Source: Aminobacter aganoensis
GTDB lineage: Bacteria > Pseudomonadota > Alphaproteobacteria > Rhizobiales > Rhizobiaceae
Length of the DNA stretch: 64,000 bases
Assembly: GCF_014206975.1 (NCBI RefSeq)
Contig: NZ_JACHOU010000015.1
Span: 1-64,000 of the forward strand
Direction of reading: 5' to 3'
Notes under the pieces: generated by a model
What the model saw: the letters and a program-made list of their open reading frames with translations, nothing else
What the model was told of the DNA's origin: nothing
Database searches by the model: none
Shown here: positions 56,494-64,000 of the stretch, in pieces
Position numbering within the stretch: position 1 is the stretch's first letter
How the letters are laid out: every line of letters starts with the position of its first letter
Translations under genes and position numbers: made by a program

Positions 56494-59400
56494 TCATTGA
56501 AAGTTTCGTCCCTTGGGCATGACGCCGCTGGTCTTGCGGACGAGCCTTTCATAGCTCTGCACGACACGCGGGTCCTTTGCCGCCTTCTCGGCAGCACTTT
56601 GCCTGGCCGCATGTGCCTGCGCCGGCGCAGCCTTGTCGTCGGCCGGTGCCTGCAGCTCTTCCGACATGGCCGCCAGCCAATGCGTCAGATCCTCCAGCTT
56701 GTCGGCGACGATGTGGATGACGTCCGATTCCTTCTGCAGCTTGCCGGTGACGCGGATGAACTTCGAGCCCATGATGACCGGCCGGAAACGCTCGAAGACC
56801 CGCGCCCAGACGATGACATTGGCGATGGAATTCTCATCCTCCAGCGTGAGGAAGATGGCATTGCCCTTGCCCGGCCGCTGGCGGACCAGCACCAGCCCCG
56901 CCACGGAAACGCGCCGCCCGTCGGGCACGTCGCCGAGCCTGGCGTTGGGTGTGATGCCGGTGCGGTCGAGATGATGCCTGAGGAAGGCGACCGGGTGCGC
57001 CTTCAGCGACAGGCCGAGCGACCGATAGTCGTGGATGACATGCTCGCCGAGCGGCATCTGCGGCAGCCGGGTCTCGGGCTCGTTGTCGACCAGCCGCACG
57101 TCGGGGCGGTCGAACAGCGGCAGCATTTCGGCGGCACTCCTGCCGTCGAGCGCCCGCACCGCCCATAATGCGGCGCGCCGGTCGAGACCGATCGAGCGGA
57201 ACGCATCTGCCTGGGCGAGCAGCTCGATCTCGCCGACGTCGAGGCCGGAGCGCAGCCAGACATCGCGCACCGAGACATAACCCTTGCCGCGCCGTTCGGC
57301 GAAGGCATTCATCTTCTTGTCTCCGAGGCCCTTGATCTGGCGGAAGCCGAGCCGGACGGCGTGGCTGGTCCTGATGACATCGCGCATTTCGCCGTGACGC
57401 CGCTGGATGCGCTTCGGGTCGAAGCCCGAACGTTCGAGCGTGCAGTCCCAGACGGAACGATTGATGTCGACCTGCCTTATCTCGACGCCATGATCCTGGG
57501 CGTCGCGCACCAATTGCGCCGGACGGTAAAAACCCATCGGCTGGGAGTTCAGGATCGCCGCGCAGAAGACGTCGGGATAAAAGGCCTTGAACCAGCAGGA
57601 GGCATAGACGAGCAGCGCGAAGGACGCGGCGTGGCTTTCGGGAAAGCCATACTCGCCAAAGCCCTCGATCTGCTTGAAGCAACGCTCGGCAAAGTCGCGC
57701 TGGTAGCCGCGGCCGACCATGCCCTCGATCATCTTGGCGCGGTGGTTGCCGATGGTGCCGGTGCGCTTGAAGGTGGCCATGGCGCGGCGGAGCTTGTCAG
57801 CCTCGCCGGGCGTGAAGCCGCCGGCAACGATGGCGATCTTCATCGCCTGCTCCTGGAAGAGCGGCACGCCCAGCGTCTTGCCCAGGATGTCCTCGAGTTC
57901 CTTCTTGGGGAATTCAACCTTTTCCTTGCCTTGCCGGCGGCGCAGATAGGGGTGCACCATGTCACCCTGGATCGGGCCTGGCCGGACGATCGCCACTTCG
58001 ATGACGAGGTCGTAGAACTTGCGCGGCCTGAGCCGCGGCAGCATCGACATCTGCGCCCGGCTCTCGATCTGGAAGACGCCGAGCGTGTCTGCCCGGCAGA
58101 TCATGTCGTAGACCCTTTGATCCTCCTGCGGCAGGGTGGCGAGCGTATAGGGCCGGCCGTAGGGGTCGCGTTCGTCGTAATGCGCTTCGAGCAGGTTGAA
58201 GGCCTTGCGCAGGCAGGTCAGCATGCCGAGCGCCAGGATGTCGACCTTGAGGATGCCGACGGCATCGAGGTCGTCCTTGTCCCACTCGACCATCTTGCGC
58301 TCTTCCATGCCCGTCTTCATGATCGGCACGATCTCGTCGAGCCGATCCCTGGTGATGACGAAGCCGCCGACATGCTGGGACAGGTGGCGGGGAAAGCCCA
58401 TGATCTCGTTGGCGCGGTCGACGACATGCCGCGTCACGGGGTCGGCCTTGTCGAGCCCCCCGGCTGCCGTTTCCTTCTCGCCGAGTTCGGATGAATACCA
58501 GCCCCATATCGAACCCGACAAGGCGCCCCTGACGTCGTCGGAAAGCCCCATCGCCTTGGCCACCTCGCGCAGCGCCGAGCGGCCGCGATAGGTGACGACG
58601 GAAGCGGCGAGCGCGGTGCGCTTGGAGCTGTATTTTTCGTAGATGAAGGCAATGACCTCGTCGCGCCGCTCATGCTCGAAATCGACGTCGATGTCAGGCG
58701 GCTCGCCGCGTTCTTCCGAGATGAAGCGTTCGAACAGGATGTCGACGATCTCCGGTCCGACATCGGTGATGCCGATGCAGTAGCAGATGATCGAATTGGC
58801 TGCCGAGCCTCGGCCCTGGCAGAGGATTCCTTCCGAGCGCGCAAATTTCACGATCTCGTGAACGGTGAGGAAATAGCGGGCGTAGCTGAGCGTCTCGACG
58901 ATGCGGAGCTCATGCCGGATGATCCCCTGCACCTTCTCCGAGACACCATCCGGATAGCGGTTCCTTGCACCTTCCCAGGTGAGACGTTCAAGCTCCGCCT
59001 GCGGTTCGAGGCCCGATTCCGTCGGTTCGTCGGGATAATTGTATTGGAGCTCCTTCAGCGAGAAAGTGAGGCTTTCGGCGAAGCGCAGCGTCTCGGCCAG
59101 GGCCTCCGGGTGGTTGCGGAAAAGCCTCGCAATATCGACAGGCGCCTTGAGGTGGCGTTCGGCGTTCGCCTTGAGCTCGAAGCCAGCCTCGGCAACGGGT
59201 ACGCTGAGGCGGATCGCCGTCAGGACATCCTGCAGCGGCCGCTGGCCCGGTGCATGGTAGAGCGCATCATTGGTCGCCATCAGCGGCACGCCCGTGACCT
59301 CTGCCAGGGCAGCGGCCTGCTCGATCCTGAAGCGGTCGTCGCCGCCGAAATCCGGCGCGACAGCCAGCCACAGGGAGGTACCGAAGCGTGCCTTGAGGCT

Positions 59401-59844
59401 GCGCAGAAGCGCGGCATCGTCTTCCGAGGTAGCCGTGACGTCGGTCAGCACGGCAAGCGACAGCAGATCGCCCCACTCGAAAAGATCGTGCCGGTAGAGG
59501 AGCGGCGCGCCCTTTTCGCTTTCAGGCCGGGTATTGGCCTGGGTCAGCATCCGGCACAGATGCCCCCAGCCCTTGCGATCCCTGGGATAGGCAAGGATGT
59601 CGGGCGTACCGTCGGCAAAGACCAGCCGGCAGCCGGGGTGGTAGGACAGCCCCTCCGTCTGTGCCATCTTCCACGCGCGGACGACACCGGCCACCGTGTT
59701 GCAGTCGGCAAGGCCGACCGCCGAAAGCCCCAGAAACTTCGCCGCGATGACCAGCTCTTCCGGCGCAGACGCCCCGCGCAGGAACGAGAAATTCGACTGC
59801 ATGCCGAACTCGGCATAGCCGATCGGGGCAGCAGCCATGTTCAT
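56494..59844 (-). CDS. dnaE2: Error-prone DNA polymerase DnaE2 (ImuC)
   Basis: A 1116-residue C-family polymerase, the translesion partner of ImuA and ImuB in SOS mutagenesis. A PHP domain starts at residue 14 ([18 protein letters not shown]). The catalytic acidic motif [16 protein letters not shown] gives Asp384, Asp386 and Asp388. [15 protein letters not shown] and [16 protein letters not shown] follow, with an OB fold near the end ([16 protein letters not shown] type). Start 59844 overlaps the imuB stop by ATGA; the next Met (59838) is an alternative. Confidence 0.95.
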   Translation of the reverse strand: MNMAAAPIGYAEFGMQSNFSFLRGASAPEELVIAAKFLGLSAVGLADCNTVAGVVRAWKMAQTEGLSYHPGCRLVFADGTPDILAYPRDRKGWGHLCRMLTQANTRPESEKGAPLLYRHDLFEWGDLLSLAVLTDVTATSEDDAALLRSLKARFGTSLWLAVAPDFGGDDRFRIEQAAALAEVTGVPLMATNDALYHAPGQRPLQDVLTAIRLSVPVAEAGFELKANAERHLKAPVDIARLFRNHPEALAETLRFAESLTFSLKELQYNYPDEPTESGLEPQAELERLTWEGARNRYPDGVSEKVQGIIRHELRIVETLSYARYFLTVHEIVKFARSEGILCQGRGSAANSIICYCIGITDVGPEIVDILFERFISEERGEPPDIDVDFEHERRDEVIAFIYEKYSSKRTALAASVVTYRGRSALREVAKAMGLSDDVRGALSGSIWGWYSSELGEKETAAGGLDKADPVTRHVVDRANEIMGFPRHLSQHVGGFVITRDRLDEIVPIMKTGMEERKMVEWDKDDLDAVGILKVDILALGMLTCLRKAFNLLEAHYDERDPYGRPYTLATLPQEDQRVYDMICRADTLGVFQIESRAQMSMLPRLRPRKFYDLVIEVAIVRPGPIQGDMVHPYLRRRQGKEKVEFPKKELEDILGKTLGVPLFQEQAMKIAIVAGGFTPGEADKLRRAMATFKRTGTIGNHRAKMIEGMVGRGYQRDFAERCFKQIEGFGEYGFPESHAASFALLVYASCWFKAFYPDVFCAAILNSQPMGFYRPAQLVRDAQDHGVEIRQVDINRSVWDCTLERSGFDPKRIQRRHGEMRDVIRTSHAVRLGFRQIKGLGDKKMNAFAERRGKGYVSVRDVWLRSGLDVGEIELLAQADAFRSIGLDRRAALWAVRALDGRSAAEMLPLFDRPDVRLVDNEPETRLPQMPLGEHVIHDYRSLGLSLKAHPVAFLRHHLDRTGITPNARLGDVPDGRRVSVAGLVLVRQRPGKGNAIFLTLEDENSIANVIVWARVFERFRPVIMGSKFIRVTGKLQKESDVIHIVADKLEDLTHWLAAMSEELQAPADDKAAPAQAHAARQSAAEKAAKDPRVVQSYERLVRKTSGVMPKGRNFQ

Positions 59845-61442
59845 GCGAACACCCCATGCAGGAACCAGCGCGGGGCTGCGGCCTGCGCGTTGTAGAGGCC
59901 CTGCCGATAGAGCCAGTAGCGACGGCCGTCGGCATCCTCGATGCGGTAATAGTCGCGCGTCGGCGCGTCCGCCTCCTCGCGCCACCATTCGGGCGCGATG
60001 CGCTCGGGTCCTTCGGCACGGGCGACTCGATGCAGGGCCCGGCGCCAGCGGAAATGGAGCGGCGGCCCGTCCGGCACCTCGGTCGCCGGAACGTCGATGG
60101 GCTCGGGCTGCCGGAACAGGCGGACGGGCCGTTCGGCCGGGCGCCTGCCCGCCGGCGCCGCTGCCCGGGCTGGGCCGGCCATGCTCCTGCGCGCCTCCTC
60201 CCGGGCATAGGGCAATGCGGGGGCGGCACGTTCCGGCAGGTGGCTTTCGGCGGTGGCAGGTTCGAGCATGGCGGCTTCGCCGAGCCGGGCCGTGACGCGA
60301 TCTGCAAAAATCGCGAATTCTTCGCCATCGTCGTCGATTTCGCCGGCGAGATCGGCCTGCCGTGCATCGAACGCGGCCGTCGACAGGGCCGAAAGGCGCA
60401 CGAGATCGAAGCCGAAGCCGGCATCCATGGTCTCGCCGAGCGTCGCCAGCCGCTCATGGAACAGCCTGCGCACCAGCGTCGGCTCGCGGATCGGGCGCGA
60501 CGCCCCGACCGTGATGCGGCTGACCGCGCCGTCGACCCTGAAAAGCAAAAGTTCAAGCGCCCGCGCACCCTCTTCCCGGCGTTCGAGGTCGACCTTGAGC
60601 GTGGCGGCGAGCAGGCCGATCAACCGCTCGATGTCGTCGAGAAGCGACAGCGGATCGGCGAAGTGGCGTTCGACCGAAAGCGGGGCGACCGGCAGGCGCG
60701 GCGAGATCGCCTCCTCGAGCCGGCCAAGCGCCTGGTCGAGACGTTCGATGAGTTCGGCCCCAAAGCGGCGGACGAGCGGGGCGCGCGGCCCGTCCATGAT
60801 CGCACCGACGGTGCGCAGCCCGACGCTTTCGAGGCCGGTCTTCGTCCTGGCATCGATCCTCAGCGCCGAGAGTGGCAGGCGGGCAAGGAAATTGCGCTCG
60901 CCACCCGCAGCGATGATGTGGCCGGCGGCGAAACGTGCTGCCGCCCACGCCGCGCCCGGCGTCGAGGCGAGGCCGGCGCGGACGTCGAAACCCTGGTGGA
61001 AGAAGCGGGCCATCAGATCAGCGAGCAGGGCCTTTTCACCGCCGAAGAGATGGGCGCAGCCGGTGATGTCGAGGAACAGGCCGTTGTCGCCGTCGAGCGC
61101 GACCAGCGGCGTGTAGCGGTCGCACCAGTCGGCAAGGCTTTCGAGCAGCCGGCGGTCGGCTTCGGGATCGGCCTCGACGACGTCGATCGACGGGTGCATG
61201 GCGCGCGCCTCGGCGATGCCCATTCCCGGCCTCAGCCGGAGTGCTTCAGCCTGTGCGTCGAGGGCGGCGATGCGCTGGGTGTTGTTCTCGCGGTGGCTGA
61301 CCACCAGGGGCTGGCTCGGCCGCGGGCCTGAACGCCACGACCGTCCCAGCCGCCGCCTGAGGATCCGCTCGGCCGCGAGATGCGGAAACCACAGCGACAC
61401 GATCCTCTGGGCTGTGTCTTCTTTCTTCGAGGGTGCGTGCAT
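59841..61442 (-). CDS. imuB: ImuB, catalytically inactive Y-family polymerase homologue
   Basis: A 533-residue scaffold that links DnaE2 to the beta clamp. [20 protein letters not shown] at 13-32 is the polymerase N-terminus without the metal-binding Asp, and [12 protein letters not shown] near 117-128 lacks the SxDE active motif, as in other ImuB proteins. The C-terminal part (from about 380) is the variable ImuB tail. Start 61442 ([12 protein letters not shown]) lies 197 bases inside imuA. A frame running to 61976 is an imuA shadow. Confidence 0.92.
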   Translation of the reverse strand: MHAPSKKEDTAQRIVSLWFPHLAAERILRRRLGRSWRSGPRPSQPLVVSHRENNTQRIAALDAQAEALRLRPGMGIAEARAMHPSIDVVEADPEADRRLLESLADWCDRYTPLVALDGDNGLFLDITGCAHLFGGEKALLADLMARFFHQGFDVRAGLASTPGAAWAAARFAAGHIIAAGGERNFLARLPLSALRIDARTKTGLESVGLRTVGAIMDGPRAPLVRRFGAELIERLDQALGRLEEAISPRLPVAPLSVERHFADPLSLLDDIERLIGLLAATLKVDLERREEGARALELLLFRVDGAVSRITVGASRPIREPTLVRRLFHERLATLGETMDAGFGFDLVRLSALSTAAFDARQADLAGEIDDDGEEFAIFADRVTARLGEAAMLEPATAESHLPERAAPALPYAREEARRSMAGPARAAAPAGRRPAERPVRLFRQPEPIDVPATEVPDGPPLHFRWRRALHRVARAEGPERIAPEWWREEADAPTRDYYRIEDADGRRYWLYRQGLYNAQAAAPRWFLHGVFA

Positions 61443-62238
61443 CGGGGTTCCATTCCAGAATGAACTTGCCGGGAAGTGCCGTGCGGCTCTTGCCGATCTC
61501 GACCGAAATGGCGGGCGGGCCGATGGAACCTGAGAGCGGGCCGGCGAGCGTATGACGAAGCGATGCCGGGGCTGGCGCCGCGACGAGCCGGACCGGGGCG
61601 GCGGTGGGCTCCGGCTCGGCCGACTGGCGCAGCAGGAAGACGGGGCGGCCGCTGTCCTGCGCGCGCCGGTGCAGGCGGCGCGTCGCCGTGAGGTCGACGT
61701 TGCGCGGATTGCCGCGCAGCTCGACGACGATGGCCGCGATCTCCTCGATACGCGCGGCCTCCTCGGCGATCCACAGCACATCGGCCGGTTTTGGCGCCTC
61801 GGCGAACAGCAGGCTTGCAGCCGGGATACCGAAGAACCGGTCCAGCCCCGGCGCATAGGGAAGTCCTGCCTCGCGGAAGATCTCGGCGGTGCCGACCCAC
61901 AGGAGCAGATCCTGCGGCCGCGACCGCTCCTTGAGCATGCGGCTGACGAGACAGAGCGCCAGCCCCGCAGCCGCACCGGCGTTGCGGGTCTCGGTTCCGT
62001 GGATCTCGGTCAGGGCAGCTTTCGGCAACCCGCCACCGAGGGCCTCGTCGAGGCCCTCGACGCCGGTTGGCAAGAAGACGTCGCGCGCCGAGGCAATGCC
62101 GTTGCGGCGAACCAGCACGCCGGCCGGCGGCCGGTTGTCGGACGGCGACGCCAGCAGCTCGGGCAGCGTGCCCTCGATCTTCGCTATCTTCTGGCGCAGG
62201 GCAAAAACGACGCCCCGCGCCACGGCGCTGGTCGCCAT
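61246..62238 (-). CDS. imuA: ImuA, RecA/SulA-like mutagenesis factor
   Basis: A 330-residue protein, the RecA-related first gene of the ImuABC cassette. GVEGLDEALGGGLPKAALTEI near residue 60 corresponds to the degenerate P-loop region, and LLLWVGTAEIFREAGLPYAPGLDRFFGIP follows. Start 62238 (MATSAVARG) fits because the SOS box lies 23-37 bases upstream. The last 65 codons overlap imuB in another frame; the conserved core ends near [13 protein letters not shown], so this C-terminal extension is unusual. Confidence 0.88.
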   Translation of the reverse strand: MATSAVARGVVFALRQKIAKIEGTLPELLASPSDNRPPAGVLVRRNGIASARDVFLPTGVEGLDEALGGGLPKAALTEIHGTETRNAGAAAGLALCLVSRMLKERSRPQDLLLWVGTAEIFREAGLPYAPGLDRFFGIPAASLLFAEAPKPADVLWIAEEAARIEEIAAIVVELRGNPRNVDLTATRRLHRRAQDSGRPVFLLRQSAEPEPTAAPVRLVAAPAPASLRHTLAGPLSGSIGPPAISVEIGKSRTALPGKFILEWNPDARTLEERRHSPEDRVAVVSASRGRADPQAAAGTVVAFRPAAEPAPGGQPPREQHPAHRRPRRTG

Positions 62239-62260
62239 GTCGATATGCCTCCGGTTAATT

Positions 62261-62275
62261 GTTCCTGTTATGTTC
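62261..62275 (-). promoter_or_regulatory. LexA-binding SOS box of imuA-imuB-dnaE2
   Basis: GTTC at 62261-62264 and GTTC at 62272-62275 are exactly seven bases apart (CTGTTAT), the alphaproteobacterial LexA site GTTC-N7-GTTC (GAAC-N7-GAAC on the coding strand). It sits 22 bases before the imuA start, in an AT-rich promoter stretch. Confidence 0.92.
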
Positions 62276-62430
62276 TTATAGATTCCAGAGGCGCCAGGGA
62301 GAGTCAAGCCGATTCGCGGGGAATTTATTCCTCTCCTTGGGGAACCGCGCTCACCGCTTATTTATCGCCCGGGCGGCAAAGGCCTCGTAAGCGTGGCGGC
62401 AAAAGCTATATGCCCCCAAAAGGACAAATA

Positions 62431-62853
62431 ATGGCCCGCATCTACAAGACCCGCGCCTGGCATGACCAGCTTTCGCCCTCGATCGAGGAAATGGAGCTGC
62501 TGGCGCTCGAAGCCTATGCCCATTTGCCGGAGGAGTTTCGCCAGCTGACCGGCGAGGTCGTCATCCAGCTGGCCGAATTCCCCACCGACGAGATCATGGA
62601 CGACCTGTCGCTGGAAACGCCGTTCGACCTGCTCGGCCTGTTCGAGGGGCGCGGCATCGCCGAACGCTGGAACCCGCAGACCGGCGAAGGCCCCAACCGC
62701 GTGACGCTCTACCGCCGCGCCATCCTCGACTACTGGGCCGAGAACGAGGAGACGCTGGGCGACATCGTCACCCATGTGCTGATCCACGAGATCGGACACC
62801 ATTTCGGCCTGTCCGACGACGACATGGAAAGGCTGGAGGAAGCCGCCGAATAG
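62431..62853 (+). CDS. Zincin-like metallopeptidase family protein
   Basis: A 140-residue protein of the minimal zinc metallopeptidase group (COG3824). The HExxH motif HEIGH is at residues 119-123, followed by HFGLSDDDM, with an Asp that is probably the third ligand. FDLLGLFEGRGIAERWN and RVTLYRRAILDYW are family-typical. Substrate unknown. Start 62431 was chosen for AGGACAAATA; an in-frame ATG at 62410 is an alternative. It diverges from imuA. Confidence 0.87.
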   Translation: MARIYKTRAWHDQLSPSIEEMELLALEAYAHLPEEFRQLTGEVVIQLAEFPTDEIMDDLSLETPFDLLGLFEGRGIAERWNPQTGEGPNRVTLYRRAILDYWAENEETLGDIVTHVLIHEIGHHFGLSDDDMERLEEAAE

Positions 62854-62874
62854 GCGGCGGCCACCGCCGGAAAA

Positions 62875-63084
62875 TCAGAAATCGCTGAGCTTGGTGACGC
62901 CGGCCTCGTAGTCGTGGCCTTCGACGTCCTTCACCACGGCCTGGCCACAGCGCATGGTCTTGCTGTCGGCGTCGAAGGAATAGGTCGGCGAGCCGAACAG
63001 GTGCCAGCCCTTGTTCACCGCGGCGGTGACCTTGTGGCAGAAGGTGGCGTCGTCGGGACCGGTCAGGAAGCGGTAGAGTTTCAT
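62875..63084 (-). CDS. DUF1737 small protein
   Basis: A 69-residue protein beginning MKLYRFLTGPDDATFCHKVTAAV, then NKGWHLFGSPTYSFD and CGQAVVKDVEGHDY, the DUF1737 pattern. Function unknown. Its start overlaps the stop of the CoA ester lyase by ATGA, so it is made from the same message. The end converges with the metallopeptidase. Confidence 0.85.
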   Translation of the reverse strand: MKLYRFLTGPDDATFCHKVTAAVNKGWHLFGSPTYSFDADSKTMRCGQAVVKDVEGHDYEAGVTKLSDF

Positions 63085-63980
63085 TTTTCGTCTCCCGTCA
63101 TCTCGGCGATCATCGCCGCCCGAGCCAGCATCTTCTCGGCCTGCACCAGATGCAGCCGCTCGACCATCCTGCCACCGAGCGAGATTACACCGCGCGAGGC
63201 ATTTTCGGGAAGCGCGAAGGCGCCGACGACGGCGCGCGCCTCGGCAAGCGCCTCGGCCGACGGCGAGAACGCCGCATTGGCCGGGCCTATCTGGGCCGGG
63301 TGGATGACGGTCTTGCCGGAAAAGCCCATCGCGGCAGCCTCGCCGCATTCGGCGGCAAAGGAGTCGAGGTCGCGGAAATCGTTGGAGACGCTGTCAAGCA
63401 TGTCGACCCCGCCGGCGCGGGCGCACAGCACCATCTGCAACAGCCACGGCTGGAGGTAGCGGCGGTCGGGCGTGATCATCACGCCGGTATCCTTGGCGAG
63501 GTCGTTGAGCCCGGCGATCAGGCACGACAGCCGCGCGGCGGGATCGCGGCCGAGTTCGGCGATGGCCGCCAAATTGACCAGCGCCCGCGGCGTCTCGATC
63601 ATCGCCCACAGTTTCAGCGTGTCGGGGGCATCGGCCTCGTCGAGCACGTCATTGGCTTCCAGCAGGTCGCGCGGCGTCTCGATCTTGGGCAGCACGACGC
63701 CGTCGGTGGCCCAGCCGCTCGCCGCCGCGAGATCGTCGGCGCCCCACGGACTCTTCAGCGAATTGATGCGCACGACATATTCGCGCGCGCGCTGCGGCCG
63801 CTCGGCGAAGAATTTGGCCAGCCTGTCGCGCGCCGCGGCTTTTTGCTCGGGCAGCACGGCATCCTCGAGGTCGAAGATGACGGTATCGCAGGCAAGCTGG
63901 GGCAGCTTGGCGATCGCCTTGTCGTTGGTGGCAGGCACGAAAAGCACCGAACGGCGCGGGCGGGAAACAGAATGTGACAT
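63081..63980 (-). CDS. CoA ester lyase, HpcH/HpaI-citrate lyase beta family
   Basis: A 299-residue enzyme of the malyl-CoA/citramalyl-CoA lyase family. RSVLFVPATNDKAIAKLP at residues 10-27, FDLEDAVLPEQK, VRINSLKSPWGADDL, WAMIETPRALVNL (metal-binding Glu) and GFSGKTVIHPAQI are all in place. It cleaves or hydrolyses beta-hydroxyacyl-CoA esters such as malyl-CoA or citramalyl-CoA; which one cannot be told. The gene is complete; the window ends 20 bases upstream of its start. Confidence 0.9.
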   Translation of the reverse strand: MSHSVSRPRRSVLFVPATNDKAIAKLPQLACDTVIFDLEDAVLPEQKAAARDRLAKFFAERPQRAREYVVRINSLKSPWGADDLAAASGWATDGVVLPKIETPRDLLEANDVLDEADAPDTLKLWAMIETPRALVNLAAIAELGRDPAARLSCLIAGLNDLAKDTGVMITPDRRYLQPWLLQMVLCARAGGVDMLDSVSNDFRDLDSFAAECGEAAAMGFSGKTVIHPAQIGPANAAFSPSAEALAEARAVVGAFALPENASRGVISLGGRMVERLHLVQAEKMLARAAMIAEMTGDEK

Positions 63981-64000
63981 CTGGTCTTCTTGCCCGGCAA

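Noticed and set aside
61443-61976. Upstream extension of imuB by 178 codons
   Set aside because: The extension is a shadow of imuA; the conserved polymerase-like N-terminus starts at 61442.

Overview
The window is GC-rich chromosomal DNA of an alphaproteobacterium of the order Hyphomicrobiales (Rhizobiales), most like the Mesorhizobium/Aminobacter/Phyllobacterium group. This is inferred from a Brucella-type Omp19 lipoprotein, an IalB-family protein, an alpha-r14 type anti-Shine-Dalgarno sRNA, an imuA-imuB-dnaE2 mutagenesis cassette with an alphaproteobacterial SOS box, rhizobial mosaic palindromic repeats, and the mix of DUF1127, DUF1223, DUF2794 and DUF1737 genes. No phage, transposase, integrase or CRISPR array was seen. 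Gene density is high and most of the window is core or house-keeping.

Layout. 1-2.4 kb: cytochrome c maturation genes ccmA, ccmB, ccmD, ccmG, with ccmC missing apart from a possible 17-codon scar. 2.4-8.1 kb (minus): small DUF1127 protein, then the compact operon dapF-mtaB-ftsY-ispZ-PPOX flavoprotein; ftsY carries two in-frame palindromic repeat insertions. 8.3-17.2 kb: omp19, zapE, a ceramidase-family membrane protein, DUF1223, a candidate minus-strand RNA, DUF2794, an acetyltransferase/acetylpolyamine-deacetylase pair, and an MHYT-GGDEF-EAL protein. 17.2-19.9 kb (minus): copper module (CopC-CopD fusion, PCuAC chaperone, DUF2946). 20-22.7 kb (minus): trans-3-hydroxy-L-proline dehydratase and an ALDH7-family dehydrogenase, followed by the alpha-r14 type sRNA. 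23.3-36.5 kb: mixed house-keeping genes (pcm, Bax-inhibitor-1, the YbbA/YbbP exporter divergent from tesA, thpR, tyrosine phosphatase, phhB, ialB, rlmN, LysE exporter, glutamate dehydrogenase).

36.9-43.3 kb is one operon joining an M19 dipeptidase to a complete five-gene oligopeptide ABC importer, so uptake and cleavage of short peptides are probably coupled. 43.4-53.5 kb is a catabolic island that reads as a complete non-phosphorylating L-fucose pathway: FucU mutarotase, IclR regulator, 2-keto-3-deoxy-L-fuconate dehydrogenase, fuconolactonase, ribose-type ABC importer (ATPase, permease, binding protein), diketo-acid hydrolase, L-fuconate dehydratase and L-fucose dehydrogenase, ending at a strong terminator. 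Predicted products are pyruvate and L-lactate. A tRNA-Gly(GCC) gene follows.

53.8-56.5 kb (plus): ProX-type deacylase, thioredoxin/TPR protein, LON-domain protein, Trm112-like protein. 56.5-62.3 kb (minus): SOS mutagenesis operon imuA-imuB-dnaE2 with a perfect GTTC-N7-GTTC box. 62.4-64 kb: a zincin-type metallopeptidase, DUF1737 and a CoA ester lyase. The most unusual items are the palindromic elements translated within FtsY, the missing ccmC, the two intergenic RNAs, the 197-bp imuA/imuB overlap and the integrated L-fucose and dipeptide uptake-plus-catabolism operons.
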